Part shown: positions 16,893-25,552 of the stretch, in pieces
Position numbering within the stretch: the first letter of the stretch is position 1
Layout of the letters: each line of letters starts with the position of its first letter
NCBI RefSeq assembly: GCF_026342735.1
Contig: NZ_JAPEMM010000001.1
Span: forward strand, 2,108,001-2,172,000
Reading direction: 5' to 3'
Source of the DNA: Streptomyces sp. NBC_00193
Lineage (GTDB): Bacteria; Actinomycetota; Actinomycetes; Streptomycetales; Streptomycetaceae
Length of the DNA stretch: 64,000 bases
Notes under the pieces: model-generated
What the model was told of the DNA's origin: nothing
Seen by the model: only the letters and a program-made list of their open reading frames with translations
Databases searched by the model: none
Position numbers and translations under genes: made by a program

Positions 16893-17753
16893 ATGAGCGT
16901 GGACAGCAGTGAAGGTACGGAAGACGCGGGCTGGGACGTAGACCCGGAGGACGAACAGGGCGTGGCGGTCCTGTCCGCGCTCGGCCGCCAGCTCAGGGCT
17001 TGGCGCGAGGAGGCGGGCATCCGCGCGGCGGAGTTCGGCACCCGCATCGGCTACGGCGAGGACCTGGTCCGCAAGGTCGAGGGCGGCAAGCGGATCCCTC
17101 GGCCGGAGTACCTGGACAGGGCGGACGAGGCCCTGCGGGCGGGCGGGAAGATCGCCGCGATGAAGGCGGACATGGAGCAGGTCCGCTACCCGAAGAAGAT
17201 CCGCGTCTTGGCGAAGAGGGAAGCCCAGGCCGTAGAGATCGGCACCTACAACAACCACAACATTCACGGGCTACTTCAGACGGAGGAGTACGCGTCTGCC
17301 CTGTTCGGGATGCGAAGGCCGGCATACCAACGGGACGAGCTAGAACGCTCCCTGGCCGCCCGAATGGCCCGACGATCGATCTTCGATCGATCACCCGCCC
17401 CGACCCTGAGTTTCGTGCAGGAGGAGGTAACCCTCCGCCGGAGGATCGGGGGCACAATGATTCTGCGTCGACAGCTCGAACACCTCCTGGGGGTGAGCCA
17501 GTTGCAGAACGTCGAGTTCCAGGTGATGCCGACCGACCTCGAAGACCATGCCGGGATGGGCGGCCTGATCGAGCTGCTCAAGTTCGAAGACGGTTCAGGG
17601 ATCGGGCGCTCTGAAGGCGCTTTCCACGGCCGCCCAGTCTTCGAACCCAGGCAGCTCCGAATCCTTGAGCTGCGCTATGGCATCATCCGAGCTCAGGCGC
17701 TCACGCCCCAAGAATCACAGGACTTCATCGAGGAACTGCTGGGAGAAACATGA
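16893..17753 (+). CDS. XRE-family regulator with DUF5753 domain (WhiJ/AbaA-like)
   Basis: 286 residues. The ATG at 16893 has GGAGG 9 bases upstream. An N-terminal helix-turn-helix spans about residues 28-85 (LGRQLRAWREEAGIRAAEFGTRIGYGEDLVRKVEGGKRIP). The remaining 180 residues match DUF5753, with the diagnostic IHGLLQTEEYA, PTLSFVQEEVTLRRRIGG and VEFQVMPTDLEDHAGMGG. These regulators pair with a small DUF397 protein, here encoded directly downstream with an ATGA overlap. Family members influence development and antibiotic production in Streptomyces. Confidence 0.92.
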   Translation: MSVDSSEGTEDAGWDVDPEDEQGVAVLSALGRQLRAWREEAGIRAAEFGTRIGYGEDLVRKVEGGKRIPRPEYLDRADEALRAGGKIAAMKADMEQVRYPKKIRVLAKREAQAVEIGTYNNHNIHGLLQTEEYASALFGMRRPAYQRDELERSLAARMARRSIFDRSPAPTLSFVQEEVTLRRRIGGTMILRRQLEHLLGVSQLQNVEFQVMPTDLEDHAGMGGLIELLKFEDGSGIGRSEGAFHGRPVFEPRQLRILELRYGIIRAQALTPQESQDFIEELLGET

Positions 17754-17935
17754 TCCACCACCCCGAGTTGGACTGGTTCAAGAGCAGCTACAGCAGCAGC
17801 AGCGAGGGCGACGACTGCGTCGAAGTAGCGGCCGCCCCCACCACCATCCACGTCCGCGACTCGAAGGACATCCAGCAGCCCCACCTGACCTTCACGCCCC
17901 GCGCCTGGGCGGGATTCCTGGCGCACACCTCGTAG
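17750..17935 (+). CDS. DUF397 protein
   Basis: 61 residues. The ATG overlaps the stop of the XRE gene (ATGA), so the two are translationally coupled. It has the full DUF397 signature: [51 protein letters not shown]397 proteins (BldB and WhiJ partners belong here) are thought to bind their cognate XRE regulator and relieve its DNA binding. Confidence 0.92.
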   Translation: MIHHPELDWFKSSYSSSSEGDDCVEVAAAPTTIHVRDSKDIQQPHLTFTPRAWAGFLAHTS

Positions 17936-18044
17936 GCCGGACCGAGGCCGGGGCGGGGCCCATCTGCTGGACTCGCCCCCTGCCCGGGGGCCGCCGCGAG
18001 GTAGCCTGCCGCGACATCGCTCGCGCGCTCCACCTGGGGAAACC

Positions 18045-18326
18045 ATGTTCAAGGTCAACGAGTACTTCGACGGCACGGTCAAGTCGATCGCCTTCGACCA
18101 GGAGGAGGGCCCGGCGACGATCGGCGTCATGGCTCCCGGCGAATACGAGTTCGGCACCGCCGCTCCGGAGGTCATGCACGTGGTCAGTGGCGCCCTGACC
18201 GTCAAGCTCCCCGAGGTCGCCGACTGGCAGACCTTCGGCGCGGGCACCCGGTTCAGCGTCGCGGGCGACAGCAAGTTCCAGGTCAAGGCCGAGGTCGCGA
18301 CGGCGTACCTCTGCGAGTACCGCTGA
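18045..18326 (+). CDS. ppnP: Pyrimidine/purine nucleoside phosphorylase PpnP
   Basis: 93 residues, the full length of the YaiE/DUF1255 family. It is a single cupin barrel with [23 protein letters not shown] and [16 protein letters not shown] segments, and a C-terminal ATAYLCEY. It phosphorolyses several nucleosides to the free base and ribose-1-phosphate in the cytoplasm. ATG 18045 follows a GGGG tract. It is 109 bases after the DUF397 gene and convergent with the MFS gene (20 bases), so it is probably transcribed alone. Confidence 0.9.
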   Translation: MFKVNEYFDGTVKSIAFDQEEGPATIGVMAPGEYEFGTAAPEVMHVVSGALTVKLPEVADWQTFGAGTRFSVAGDSKFQVKAEVATAYLCEYR

Positions 18327-18346
18327 CCTCGGTGGCCTTCTGATGG

Positions 18347-19513
18347 TCAGGCTGGAGCCAGTCGCCTCCTGAGCCAGGGCTGCGCGGCGGCCAGGGCAAC
18401 GGCTGCCGCGGCATTGGTGAGCCACAGGCCCTTGGGGCCGGAGGTCGCCAGCAGGTAGGTCACGATCAGCGGTGCGACGGTGGTGGCCGCACCCCAACAG
18501 AGGCCGAACACGGCGAGATATCGGGCGCGGCCGCCGTCGGGCGCGAGGCCTGCCGCCTGCGTCAGGTAGCGGGTCAGCAGGAGCGCCTCGCCGACGCTCC
18601 AGAATGCTGCGGCGAGCAGGAAGACCGGCAAGGTGGTGGCGAAGGCACAGATCATCAGGCCGGTGGCGAGCAGGAGACAGCCGATGTTCATCGCGCGGAA
18701 GTCGTCGAGCTGCACTCGCAGCAGCCGTTGCGCGACGATCATCACCACCGCGGAGACCGCCAGAATGATGCCGGTGCCGGACGCCGACAGCTTCTGCTCC
18801 ATCAACGTGAGCGGTATGCCGACCACGAGCTGCATGTAGATCGTGGCGAACACCGTGCCGCTGGCGAGCAACAGCAGCAGTCTGCGATCGCGCCACACCG
18901 TGACTCCACCGGCCTGCGCCCAATCCCGCCGCACATCGACCGGAAGTGCAAAGGCCACGAGGACAGCGCAAGCCAGGCAGGTGATCGCATCCGCGACGAA
19001 CAGCCACCGCAGATCCCAGTGGCTGACAGCCGCGGCCAGCAACCCGGCGAGTACGCCCGCAACCGCCATCGCCGACCCGAGCAGCCCGTACGCCGCTGGG
19101 CGGTCGGCGGGCGCAGTGGCATCGGCAACGGCTGCCTGACTGGACGGTTCGTAGATCTCGAACGCCAGGCCGAGGACGATGGCAGCGGCCATGGCGGACC
19201 ACAACGTCGTACTGGCGGCGATCCAGAGCTGAGCGCCGGCACAGCCGGCCAGCCCGAGGACGATCGTGCGGCGACGGCCGAGCCGGTCGGCCAGGACACC
19301 ACCGAGCAGCCGCGAAGGGATGGTCGCGAGACCGAAGAGCGCGACCACAAGACCGGTTCGGCTCAGCGAGGCGCCGAACTCGACGGTCAGCACGATCGCG
19401 AGGAACGACAGCGAGAACGCGCCGATCCGGTTGACCGCCCGGGCGACCACAAGCACCCAGACCGTTCTGGACAGACCGCGCCACGGCTCGATCAGGGTCG
19501 CCGCAGCACTCAT
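18347..19513 (-). CDS. MFS transporter
   Basis: 388 residues from the ATG at 19513, which has GGAG six bases upstream. An ATG at 19525 is in frame but has no ribosome site. About 12 hydrophobic segments are visible, with the MFS motif between helices 2 and 3 (GGVLADRLGRRRTIVLG). Substrate unknown. Export of a small drug-like compound is typical of this size class. It is divergent from a CGNR zinc-finger regulator (19581), a pairing that suggests local control. Base composition is somewhat less GC-biased than in neighbouring genes. Confidence 0.87.
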   Translation of the reverse strand: MSAAATLIEPWRGLSRTVWVLVVARAVNRIGAFSLSFLAIVLTVEFGASLSRTGLVVALFGLATIPSRLLGGVLADRLGRRRTIVLGLAGCAGAQLWIAASTTLWSAMAAAIVLGLAFEIYEPSSQAAVADATAPADRPAAYGLLGSAMAVAGVLAGLLAAAVSHWDLRWLFVADAITCLACAVLVAFALPVDVRRDWAQAGGVTVWRDRRLLLLLASGTVFATIYMQLVVGIPLTLMEQKLSASGTGIILAVSAVVMIVAQRLLRVQLDDFRAMNIGCLLLATGLMICAFATTLPVFLLAAAFWSVGEALLLTRYLTQAAGLAPDGGRARYLAVFGLCWGAATTVAPLIVTYLLATSGPKGLWLTNAAAAVALAAAQPWLRRRLAPA

Positions 19514-19523
19514 CACCGACTCC

Positions 19524-19556
19524 ATGACTAGCTAAATGGGTATGATCAGTCACGCA
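19524..19556. promoter_or_regulatory. Divergent MFS/CGNR promoter with TGACT/AGTCA arms
   Basis: The short divergent gap is unusually A/T-rich (TAGCTAAATGGGTATGATCA). It is bounded by TGACT (from about 19524) and AGTCA (ending about 19551), an inverted pair. It must hold both promoters, and is a candidate operator for the CGNR protein. Confidence 0.4.
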
Positions 19557-19580
19557 AGCCAGAGCGTACGGAGGAGAGCC

Positions 19581-20156
19581 GTGACTGGTCAACCATCTTT
19601 TGATAGTCACGCCCGGAGTGTGCTGGCGGCGTCGGTCGAGTACGTGAACCGGCTGACCCCCGGCTTCTCCGGCGGTTCGCCCTACGCCGGTCCTGCCGAC
19701 GAGGCACAGGCCGTGGGCGAGTCGCTGGTGGCAATCGGCTATCCACAACCGCATGTCTTGCCCGAGGATGCGCGGCGCCTCACGGAGCTGGCCGGGCGGA
19801 TGCGGATCGTGTTCGAGGCCGCGCAGGCCGACGACCTGGATCGAGCTGCCGACGAGATCAACGCCTTGCTGGTCGACACGAACGCGCGGCCGAAGCTCGA
19901 CCGCCGGGAGAAGGGCTGGGGCCTGCATTTCCACGGCCCCGACGACACGCTCGTCAACGGCTGGGCCGCGGGCTGCGCCGCCGGCCTCGCGCTCGCAGTC
20001 GGCAGCGACCTGGCCGGTCGCCTCGGCGTCTGCGCCGCACCACAGTGCGACCGCGTGTTCGTCGACACCTCGAAGAACGGCCGGCGTCGCTTCTGCTCAC
20101 CCCAGTGCCAAAGCCGGGTGAAGGCCGCCGCTCACCGCAGCCGCCAGGCGACCTGA
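19581..20156 (+). CDS. CGNR zinc-finger protein (ABATE domain)
   Basis: 191 residues. The GTG at 19581 has GGAGG six bases upstream. The N-terminal two-thirds are helical, the stress-related ABATE-type domain. The C-terminus is the CGNR zinc finger: CAAPQCDRVFVDTSKNGRRRFCSPQCQSRVKAAAHRSR, four Cys followed by a basic helix. Proteins of this family act as transcription regulators. It is divergent from the MFS gene, its likely target. Confidence 0.87.
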   Translation: MTGQPSFDSHARSVLAASVEYVNRLTPGFSGGSPYAGPADEAQAVGESLVAIGYPQPHVLPEDARRLTELAGRMRIVFEAAQADDLDRAADEINALLVDTNARPKLDRREKGWGLHFHGPDDTLVNGWAAGCAAGLALAVGSDLAGRLGVCAAPQCDRVFVDTSKNGRRRFCSPQCQSRVKAAAHRSRQAT

Positions 20157-20247
20157 TCAGAACGGGTTTACTGCCACCGGACGATATGGACCCCGCCCGC
20201 ACGGAATCCCCTTGCCCGGGAGCTGCGCCCCCTCCCATGATCTCCAC

Positions 20248-20826
20248 ATGGACGACACTCCGCATCAACTCCCCTCCACCCTCCCCGCGTTGCGCGCGAA
20301 GGCGGCCGACGCGGGCTTCGCGATGTCCTGCGAGGACCGCACCGGCAACCTCCTGACGGTGCTCGCCGCCGCCCGGCCTGCAGGCCGGGTCCTGGAACTC
20401 GGCACCGGCGTGGGCGAGGGCACCGCCTGGCTGCTCAGCGGGATGGACCCCGCCTCCCGCGTGATCAGCGTCGAACTCGACCCCACCGTCCAGGACATAG
20501 CCCGGGAGCAGCTGGGCGCGGACCCGCGGGTGACCTTCGTGTGCGGGGACGGCGGCACGTGGCTGGAGGAGTTCGACGGCCCGCCGTTCGACCTGGTCTT
20601 CGCGGACACCTGGCCGGGCAAGTTCACCCACCTCGACCGGGCCCTGGAACTCGTGGCCCCGGGCGGGACCTACCTGATCGACGACCTCCTCCCCCAGCCG
20701 GGCTGGCCCGAGGGGCACCAGCCCTCCGTCGAACGCCTCCTGGCCGAGCTGGACGCGCGCGAGGACTTCCGGTGCGTCCGCCTGGCCTGGGCGAGCGGCC
20801 TCCTGATGGCGGTACGCACAGCCTGA
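20248..20826 (+). CDS. SAM-dependent O-methyltransferase-like protein
   Basis: 192 residues. Class I methyltransferase fold: motif I VLELGTGVGEGTAWLL (about residues 49-64), VISVELDP (motif II acidic end), FVCGDGGTWL, and FDLVFADTWPGKFTHLDRALELVAPGGTYLIDDLLP (post-motif). The pattern resembles catechol/caffeoyl-CoA-type O-methyltransferases. The substrate is unknown and no biosynthetic cluster surrounds it. The ATG at 20248 lacks a strong ribosome site. The frame is open for another 36 bases upstream. Confidence 0.82.
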   Translation: MDDTPHQLPSTLPALRAKAADAGFAMSCEDRTGNLLTVLAAARPAGRVLELGTGVGEGTAWLLSGMDPASRVISVELDPTVQDIAREQLGADPRVTFVCGDGGTWLEEFDGPPFDLVFADTWPGKFTHLDRALELVAPGGTYLIDDLLPQPGWPEGHQPSVERLLAELDAREDFRCVRLAWASGLLMAVRTA

Positions 20827-20884
20827 CGAGGCGGCCGGCACTGCACACGCGATGCCGGCCCGGTACCGACGCCGTGCCCACCCC

Positions 20885-21547
20885 CTACCCGATGGACTCC
20901 TCGCTCACCTCGCCCGTGACGTACACGGCGTCCCTCAGGAGCGCCTCGGTCACCCGGACCCCCGTGAGCCGCTCGGAGAGCGCGAACACCGCCGCCCTCT
21001 CGTCGACTTCGGGGTCCGGGTCGCCCGCCGGGTTCAGGCCGAGCTCGCCCATCACGGAGTTCAGCGCGTCGGGGGTGCTGCCGGTGCGGTCCGCCGGGAA
21101 CTCGAAGGTGGTCCTCAACTCGCCGTCCTCGTACCAGTGGAAGAAGTCCATGGGCTTCCCCCCGTTGCTCGTGTGCGAGACGGCGCGCGACCCGGCGGAC
21201 AAGGCCTCCATGAACCGCGGCCGCGTCCCCACGTCGCCGCCGAACTCCAGCACGAGGGTCCAGTCCCCTCCCTCGCCCGGCACGGTGAAGGCTCCCGCGA
21301 GGAAGGAATCGGGCGAGTACCCGTACGCGTCGAGGATCTCCGTGTGGTCGAAGACCAGGCCGTGGAACCCTTCGCAGACGCCCCGCGGCTCGGCCTCCAC
21401 CACCTCCAGCACCTCCGCGGGCGAGAGGCCCCGTACCAGCGTCAGGGTGTACCCGCCCTCCAGCGCGTACGCGAACAGCGAGGGCGAGGCCCCGATCCAG
21501 CTGTAGTCGGCGGCGGTGGCTGGGGCGTGGGAAGCGGCTGCGGTCAT
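20885..21547 (-). CDS. DUF6461-like protein
   Basis: 220 residues from the ATG at 21547, preceded by AAGGA. It has the TLVRGLSPAEVLEVV helix and a WTLVLEFGGDVGTRPRFMEALSAGSRAVSHTSNGGKPMDFFHWYEDGELRTTFEF core characteristic of DUF6461 proteins, which are common in Streptomyces and of unknown function. It is soluble, without signal peptide or helices. It is divergent from the small membrane-associated protein at 21646. Confidence 0.75.
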   Translation of the reverse strand: MTAAASHAPATAADYSWIGASPSLFAYALEGGYTLTLVRGLSPAEVLEVVEAEPRGVCEGFHGLVFDHTEILDAYGYSPDSFLAGAFTVPGEGGDWTLVLEFGGDVGTRPRFMEALSAGSRAVSHTSNGGKPMDFFHWYEDGELRTTFEFPADRTGSTPDALNSVMGELGLNPAGDPDPEVDERAAVFALSERLTGVRVTEALLRDAVYVTGEVSEESIG

Positions 21548-21645
21548 GCGGCACATCCTTCCCGCACCCACTGACACCGTCCTGACGCCGTCCTGACGCC
21601 GTCTTCGGGCTGTTCGGGCGCCGGCGCGTGTGGTGGGATGCGGGC

Positions 21646-22113
21646 ATGGAGGCTGTGCTGGCCAGCTTGATCGCCGTCGCGGGAACCCTCTTGGGTTCGG
21701 TCGTCACCTTTGCCGTGCAGCGCCGCACGAGTGCGCAGGCGGAGGTCTTCGCCCGTTCCCAGCAGCTGCGGCAGGAGCGCCTGACGGCGTACAGCGCCTA
21801 CGCGGGCTCGGTGACGGCGCTCAAGCAAGCCACGGTCGCCCTCTGGTTCCGCCTGCGGGAAGCCCCCGACAGCCCCGAGACGCGTCAGGCCTTCACGGAG
21901 TGCGACCGGCTGGGCGCCGCCACGGAGAACGCCCAGTTCCACGTCCGCCTCCTCGCCCAGGACTCCGCGCTCGTCGCGCTTGCCGCCTCGGCCTTCGATG
22001 CCGTCGGACCCCTGCGCACCGCCTCCACGCAAGCCGAACTGGCCCTCCGCGAGCAGCACCTGCAGGACGCCCTCAACGCATTCATGACCGCGGCCACCAC
22101 CCAGATCCACTGA
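21646..22113 (+). CDS. Small membrane-anchored coiled-coil protein
   Basis: 155 residues. The N-terminal helix (VLASLIAVAGTLLGSVVTFAVQ) anchors it. The rest is a long helical, probably coiled-coil segment rich in Ala, Gln, Glu and Arg (RTSAQAEVFARSQQLRQERLTAYSAYAGSVTALKQA). I recognise no family beyond this architecture, which is frequent in actinomycetes. It is followed by a strong terminator shared with the symporter gene. Confidence 0.7.
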   Translation: MEAVLASLIAVAGTLLGSVVTFAVQRRTSAQAEVFARSQQLRQERLTAYSAYAGSVTALKQATVALWFRLREAPDSPETRQAFTECDRLGAATENAQFHVRLLAQDSALVALAASAFDAVGPLRTASTQAELALREQHLQDALNAFMTAATTQIH

Positions 22114-22128
22114 TCCGCCCACGGAAAG

Positions 22129-22166
22129 GCCGCAGCCCCCGCCCGGACGGGGGCGGAGGCTGCGGC
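22129..22166. terminator. Bidirectional terminator between convergent genes
   Basis: GCCGCAGCC (22129-22137) pairs with GGCTGCGGC (22158-22166). The inner arms CCCCGCCC and GGGGGCGG extend the stem with one mismatch. It serves both the small protein gene and the symporter gene. Confidence 0.75.
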
Positions 22167-22182
22167 GGTTGAGCGGCGAGGC

Positions 22183-23568
22183 TCAGGCGGTGACGAGGAC
22201 CTTCGCCGGGTCGGCGTCCGTGGAGTCGGCCGGGGCCGGGGCCTCGGCCGGGGCCGGCTCGTCCAGGAGGGAGGAGGAGGCGGTGGCGTAGGCCACCTTG
22301 TCCAGGATGCCTTCGCGGGCCGCGACGATGACCGGGACCAGCGCCTGGCCGGCCACGTTGGTGGCGGTGCGCATCATGTCCAGGATCGGGTCGATCGCCA
22401 TCAGCAGGCCCACGCCCTCCAGCGGGAGGCCCAGCGTGGAGAGGGTCAGGGTCAGCATGACCGTGGCGCCCGTCAGGCCGGCCGTGGCGGCGGAGCCGAC
22501 GACCGAGACGAAGGCGATCAGCAGGTAGTCGGTGATGCCGAGCTGCACGTCGAAGATCTGCGCGATGAAGATCGCGGCGAGCGCCGGGTAGATCGCGGCG
22601 CAGCCGTCCATCTTGGTGGTCGCGCCGAACGGGACGGCGAAGGAGGCGTACTCCTTCGGGACGCCGAGGCGCTCGGTGACCTTCTGGGTGACCGGCATGG
22701 TGCCGACCGAGGAGCGGGAGACGAAGGCCAGCTGGATGGCCGGCCAGGCGCCCTTGAAGAACTGCAGCGGGTTGACCTTGGCGACGCTCCACAGGAGCAG
22801 CGGGTAGACGCCGAACATCACGAGCGCGGAGCCGACGTACACGTCGACCGTGAAGGTGGCGTACTTGCCGAGCAGGTCCCAGCCGTACGTGGCGATCGCG
22901 GTGCCGATCAGGCCGACGGTGCCGATCGGGGCGAGGCGGATGACCCACCACAGGGCCTTCTGGAGCAGCTCCAGCACGGACTCGGCGAGGTTCAGCACCG
23001 GCTGGGCCTTGCTGCCGAGCTGGAGGGCGGCGATACCGGCGACGGCGGCGAGGAAGACGATCTGCAGGACGTTCAGCTCGGTGAACGGCGTGATGATGTC
23101 GGTCGGCACGATGCCGGTCAGGAAGTCCAGCCAGGACCCGTGGCGCTTCGGCAGCTTGCCGTCCTGCGGGGTGAGGCCGGTGCCGGAGCCCGGGTTGGTG
23201 AGCAGGCCGATGGCGAGGCCGATGGCCACCGCGATCAGCGACGTGATCATGAACCAGAGCAGGGTGCGGGAGGCGAGCCGCGCGGCGTTGTTCACCTTCC
23301 GGAGGTTGGTGATCGACACCAGGATGGCGAAGAAGACGAGCGGGGCGACGGCCAGCTTCAGGAGCTGGACGAATATGTCGCCTATCTGCTCCAGGGTCGT
23401 ACCGAGCCAGCTGATCTCCTGGCTGCGGGAGACCCAGCCGAGCAGAACGCCGAGCACGAGGCCCGTGACGATCTGGGCCCAGAAGGGGAAGGTGAAGGAG
23501 GACTTGTTCGCCGGGGCGGGAGCCTCTGCGGGGGCCTCTACGGCAGGGGTCTGCGGTGACGCGGACAC
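22183..23568 (-). CDS. Dicarboxylate/amino acid:cation symporter (DAACS family)
   Basis: About 461 residues from the GTG at 23568, with GGAGAG five bases upstream. Another GTG at 23574 lies on the ribosome site itself. It resembles GltP/DctA carriers: eight helices plus two re-entrant hairpins, the Ser-rich SRSSVGTMP of hairpin 1, FGATTKMDGCAAIYPALAAIFIAQ in helix 7, and AIDPILDMMRTATNVAGQALVPVIVA in helix 8 for substrate binding. It imports C4-dicarboxylates or Glu/Asp with protons or sodium. Ala/Pro/Glu-rich tails extend both ends. The upstream region carries a candidate promoter and two palindromes (23791-23850). Confidence 0.92.
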   Translation of the reverse strand: MSASPQTPAVEAPAEAPAPANKSSFTFPFWAQIVTGLVLGVLLGWVSRSQEISWLGTTLEQIGDIFVQLLKLAVAPLVFFAILVSITNLRKVNNAARLASRTLLWFMITSLIAVAIGLAIGLLTNPGSGTGLTPQDGKLPKRHGSWLDFLTGIVPTDIITPFTELNVLQIVFLAAVAGIAALQLGSKAQPVLNLAESVLELLQKALWWVIRLAPIGTVGLIGTAIATYGWDLLGKYATFTVDVYVGSALVMFGVYPLLLWSVAKVNPLQFFKGAWPAIQLAFVSRSSVGTMPVTQKVTERLGVPKEYASFAVPFGATTKMDGCAAIYPALAAIFIAQIFDVQLGITDYLLIAFVSVVGSAATAGLTGATVMLTLTLSTLGLPLEGVGLLMAIDPILDMMRTATNVAGQALVPVIVAAREGILDKVAYATASSSLLDEPAPAEAPAPADSTDADPAKVLVTA

Positions 23569-23574
23569 GGACAC

Positions 23575-23979
23575 TCTCCGGGTGGTTCTGCGGTTTCTGC
23601 GGTGGGGTGGTGGTGCGGTGCGGCAGCACCCGGAAAAGCCAAGAGCCGGGCGGGCGGGACCGCTGCTGTGCCAGGGCTGGTCGCGGGACTCAGCGACAAC
23701 AGCAACAGGCCGCGGACGCGCGGCGGCAGAGGTCGACGTGCAGGCGCGCCACGAGCGGGACGCTCGGGGTCATCTGGTGCGCGGCTGTCGTCAACATGTT
23801 GAACACGCTAACACTTCACCTTTGGGAATCTCAAAGCCTGCCTTTGAGATCCAATGAGACCAACCGGCCCACCGCAGGCATCAACCGCTGCGAACCCCCC
23901 GGAAAACGCCGAAAGCCCCGGCGTCGCGGGTGGTGGACCCGGCGCCGAGGCATTTCGGTGTGTGATGAAGCTAACTGCC
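23575..23979. other. 405-base intergenic region upstream of the symporter
   Basis: No gene can be supported here. The part next to the symporter (23575-23790) is GC-rich, without recognisable coding or structure beyond short G/T-rich runs. The 23791-23850 portion is A/T-richer and contains the promoter-like element and palindromes described separately. The remainder up to 23979 shows nothing distinct. Confidence 0.6.
23791..23850 (-). promoter_or_regulatory. Candidate symporter promoter with two palindromes
   Basis: On the minus strand TTGAGA (23829-23834) and TAGCGT (23805-23810) stand 18 bases apart, a plausible sigma-70 type promoter. The perfect palindrome TCAACATGTTGA (23791-23802) lies just downstream, about the start site. 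The perfect 9-base inverted repeat ATCTCAAAG/CTTTGAGAT (23828-23836 and 23842-23850) covers the -35 region. Both positions suit repressor or activator binding. Confidence 0.5.
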
Positions 23980-24294
23980 CTACTGGCTGGCGCGCGCGGC
24001 CTCGTCGACCGCGTCGTCCTCCTGGCTGCGGTTCGCGGCGAGCTTGTCCTTCGCGCCCGCGACGCGTCCTGCAATGACCGCGGACATCTCGTCGCGCTGC
24101 TTGCGCAGCAGCACGAAGGAGAGCGGTGCGGAGATCACGAGGGCGAGCAGCACGACCCAGGCGGGGTTGGCGTCCCCGAGACCCGAGGGCACCCAGCCCA
24201 GCCGGACCAGACCGGCGACGAGGACGAGGCACCCGACGAAGATCCCCAGACGCATCGCGGTGTAACGGATCGTCGCGCTCTGCTTGAGGGACAC
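23980..24294 (-). CDS. DUF4229 membrane protein
   Basis: 104 residues from the GTG at 24294, which begins VSLKQSATIRYTAMRLG, the conserved DUF4229 N-terminus. It has two membrane helices (LGIFVGCLVLVAGLVRLGWV and AWVVLLALVISAPLSFVLL), then the conserved LRKQRDEMSAVIAGRV and a charged tail ending SQEDDAVDEAARASQ. Function unknown. The family occurs throughout Streptomyces, and in related genomes I would expect it close to the menaquinone genes, as here. Confidence 0.85.
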   Translation of the reverse strand: MSLKQSATIRYTAMRLGIFVGCLVLVAGLVRLGWVPSGLGDANPAWVVLLALVISAPLSFVLLRKQRDEMSAVIAGRVAGAKDKLAANRSQEDDAVDEAARASQ

Positions 24295-24358
24295 GGTGAC
24301 CCCTGCTCTCTGTGTCGTCCAGGTCGGTTTCGTGCCCGTCCAGTGAAGCACGCCGGGG

Positions 24359-25552
24359 CTACGGACATGGGCGCCGGGGGGCTTCGACGGGCACGAGCCG
24401 CAGCGCGGACAGCGGAACCTTGATCGCCTGCTTCTCCTTCACGTCCCACAGGGCGGCCGTGCCGCCCGCATCCCCGAGGGAGAAGTAGGGGTGCTTGGGG
24501 TCCAGCAGGCCCCCGTCCGACGGCACCTGCGCCAGGGGCTTCGTGGGCAGGGCGCAGACCCACTCCGGCTTGATCCCGAAGTAGGGGCCGGGGGTGCGCC
24601 CCTCGGCGGCCGCCGCGCGCGCCTCGAACCCGGCGGACAGAGCGGGGAACCCCGCGAGGAACACGACCCCGACGGACAGGGTGATGACGCTCGCGTACAC
24701 GAAGGTCGCGTAGCCCAGCCACCGCAAGGCGATCATGATGTGCAGGTGTCGCAGGTAGCCCAGCACGGCCGGTGCGATGAGCCAGAGCAGCGAGGCGGCC
24801 AGCACCCGGCCCGTCGCGAGGACCCGCATCACTGCCGGTACGTCCACGTCCTCCGCGTCCAGGCCGAAGGGGTAGAGGTAGAGCGCCTGGAGGGAGACCC
24901 CGAGCCCTGCCAGCAGCACGGGCGCCAGAGTGAGCAGTGCGGGTACCAGCCACGGGACCAGCCGGCCCCAGGTCGACTGCCGCGCCAGCAGCCACAACCC
25001 CCGGGCAGTGAAGTAACAGATGCCCAGGATGGCGACCACCTCGCCGGGGCCGCCGCCACCCCTGGGCGCTGCCACGATGGCGGCCAGGCCGAAGGCCACC
25101 GCCGTGCTCAGCAGACCGCCGGACCCGAAGCCCACCCAGCGCCCGGGACGGCCCTCCAACGGGGCGTGCCGCGCGGTGGCCGCGATCACCGCCAGGAGGA
25201 ACAGCCCGGTGGGCAGCCAGTGCCAGTGGCCCGGGCTCCGGGCAGCCGCAACCCCGCAAGCGAGCGCGGCGAGCAGCGGGTAGCGCAGCGGGAGCAAGCG
25301 TCGTGTGGGGCCTTGCCGCCCGGGCCGGCCGTCGGGGTCCGGCGCCGGCCGCTTGTACGAGGCGGAGCGCACCGCGACACCGGTCGGCGGCGGGGCCCCG
25401 GGCATCGCCGCGGTCGCCACGGCCAGTGCCGTGTCCGCGTCCCGCGCCTGCACCTGTCCGCCGGTGTCCCTGGTGCCCAGCGAGATGGCCGCCCACGCGC
25501 GCAGCCGCTCCCGCGTCCGGCCCCACCACCTCGCCGCAACCTCGGGAGGCAC
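24359..25552 (-). CDS. Multi-pass membrane protein (probably 3' part of a frameshifted gene)
   Basis: 397 residues if translation starts at the GTG at 25552, which has GGGAG nine bases upstream. About eight hydrophobic segments follow a cytoplasmic N-terminal region, and a soluble C-terminal domain contains ALWDVKEKQAIKVPLSALRLVPVE. No family recognised. The sequence immediately upstream in the same frame reads FWRAPVKWPLWHVYRELPP, clearly protein-like but closed by a stop, and the adjoining frame continues naturally upstream (see 25553-25910). I infer that this is the larger piece of a gene broken by one base near 25610. Confidence 0.6.
   Translation of the reverse strand: MPPEVAARWWGRTRERLRAWAAISLGTRDTGGQVQARDADTALAVATAAMPGAPPPTGVAVRSASYKRPAPDPDGRPGRQGPTRRLLPLRYPLLAALACGVAAARSPGHWHWLPTGLFLLAVIAATARHAPLEGRPGRWVGFGSGGLLSTAVAFGLAAIVAAPRGGGGPGEVVAILGICYFTARGLWLLARQSTWGRLVPWLVPALLTLAPVLLAGLGVSLQALYLYPFGLDAEDVDVPAVMRVLATGRVLAASLLWLIAPAVLGYLRHLHIMIALRWLGYATFVYASVITLSVGVVFLAGFPALSAGFEARAAAAEGRTPGPYFGIKPEWVCALPTKPLAQVPSDGGLLDPKHPYFSLGDAGGTAALWDVKEKQAIKVPLSALRLVPVEAPRRPCP

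Noticed and set aside
20248..20826. O-methyltransferase as part of a secondary-metabolite cluster
   Set aside because: No polyketide, peptide, terpene or other biosynthetic core gene lies within the window, so a single methyltransferase does not define a cluster.
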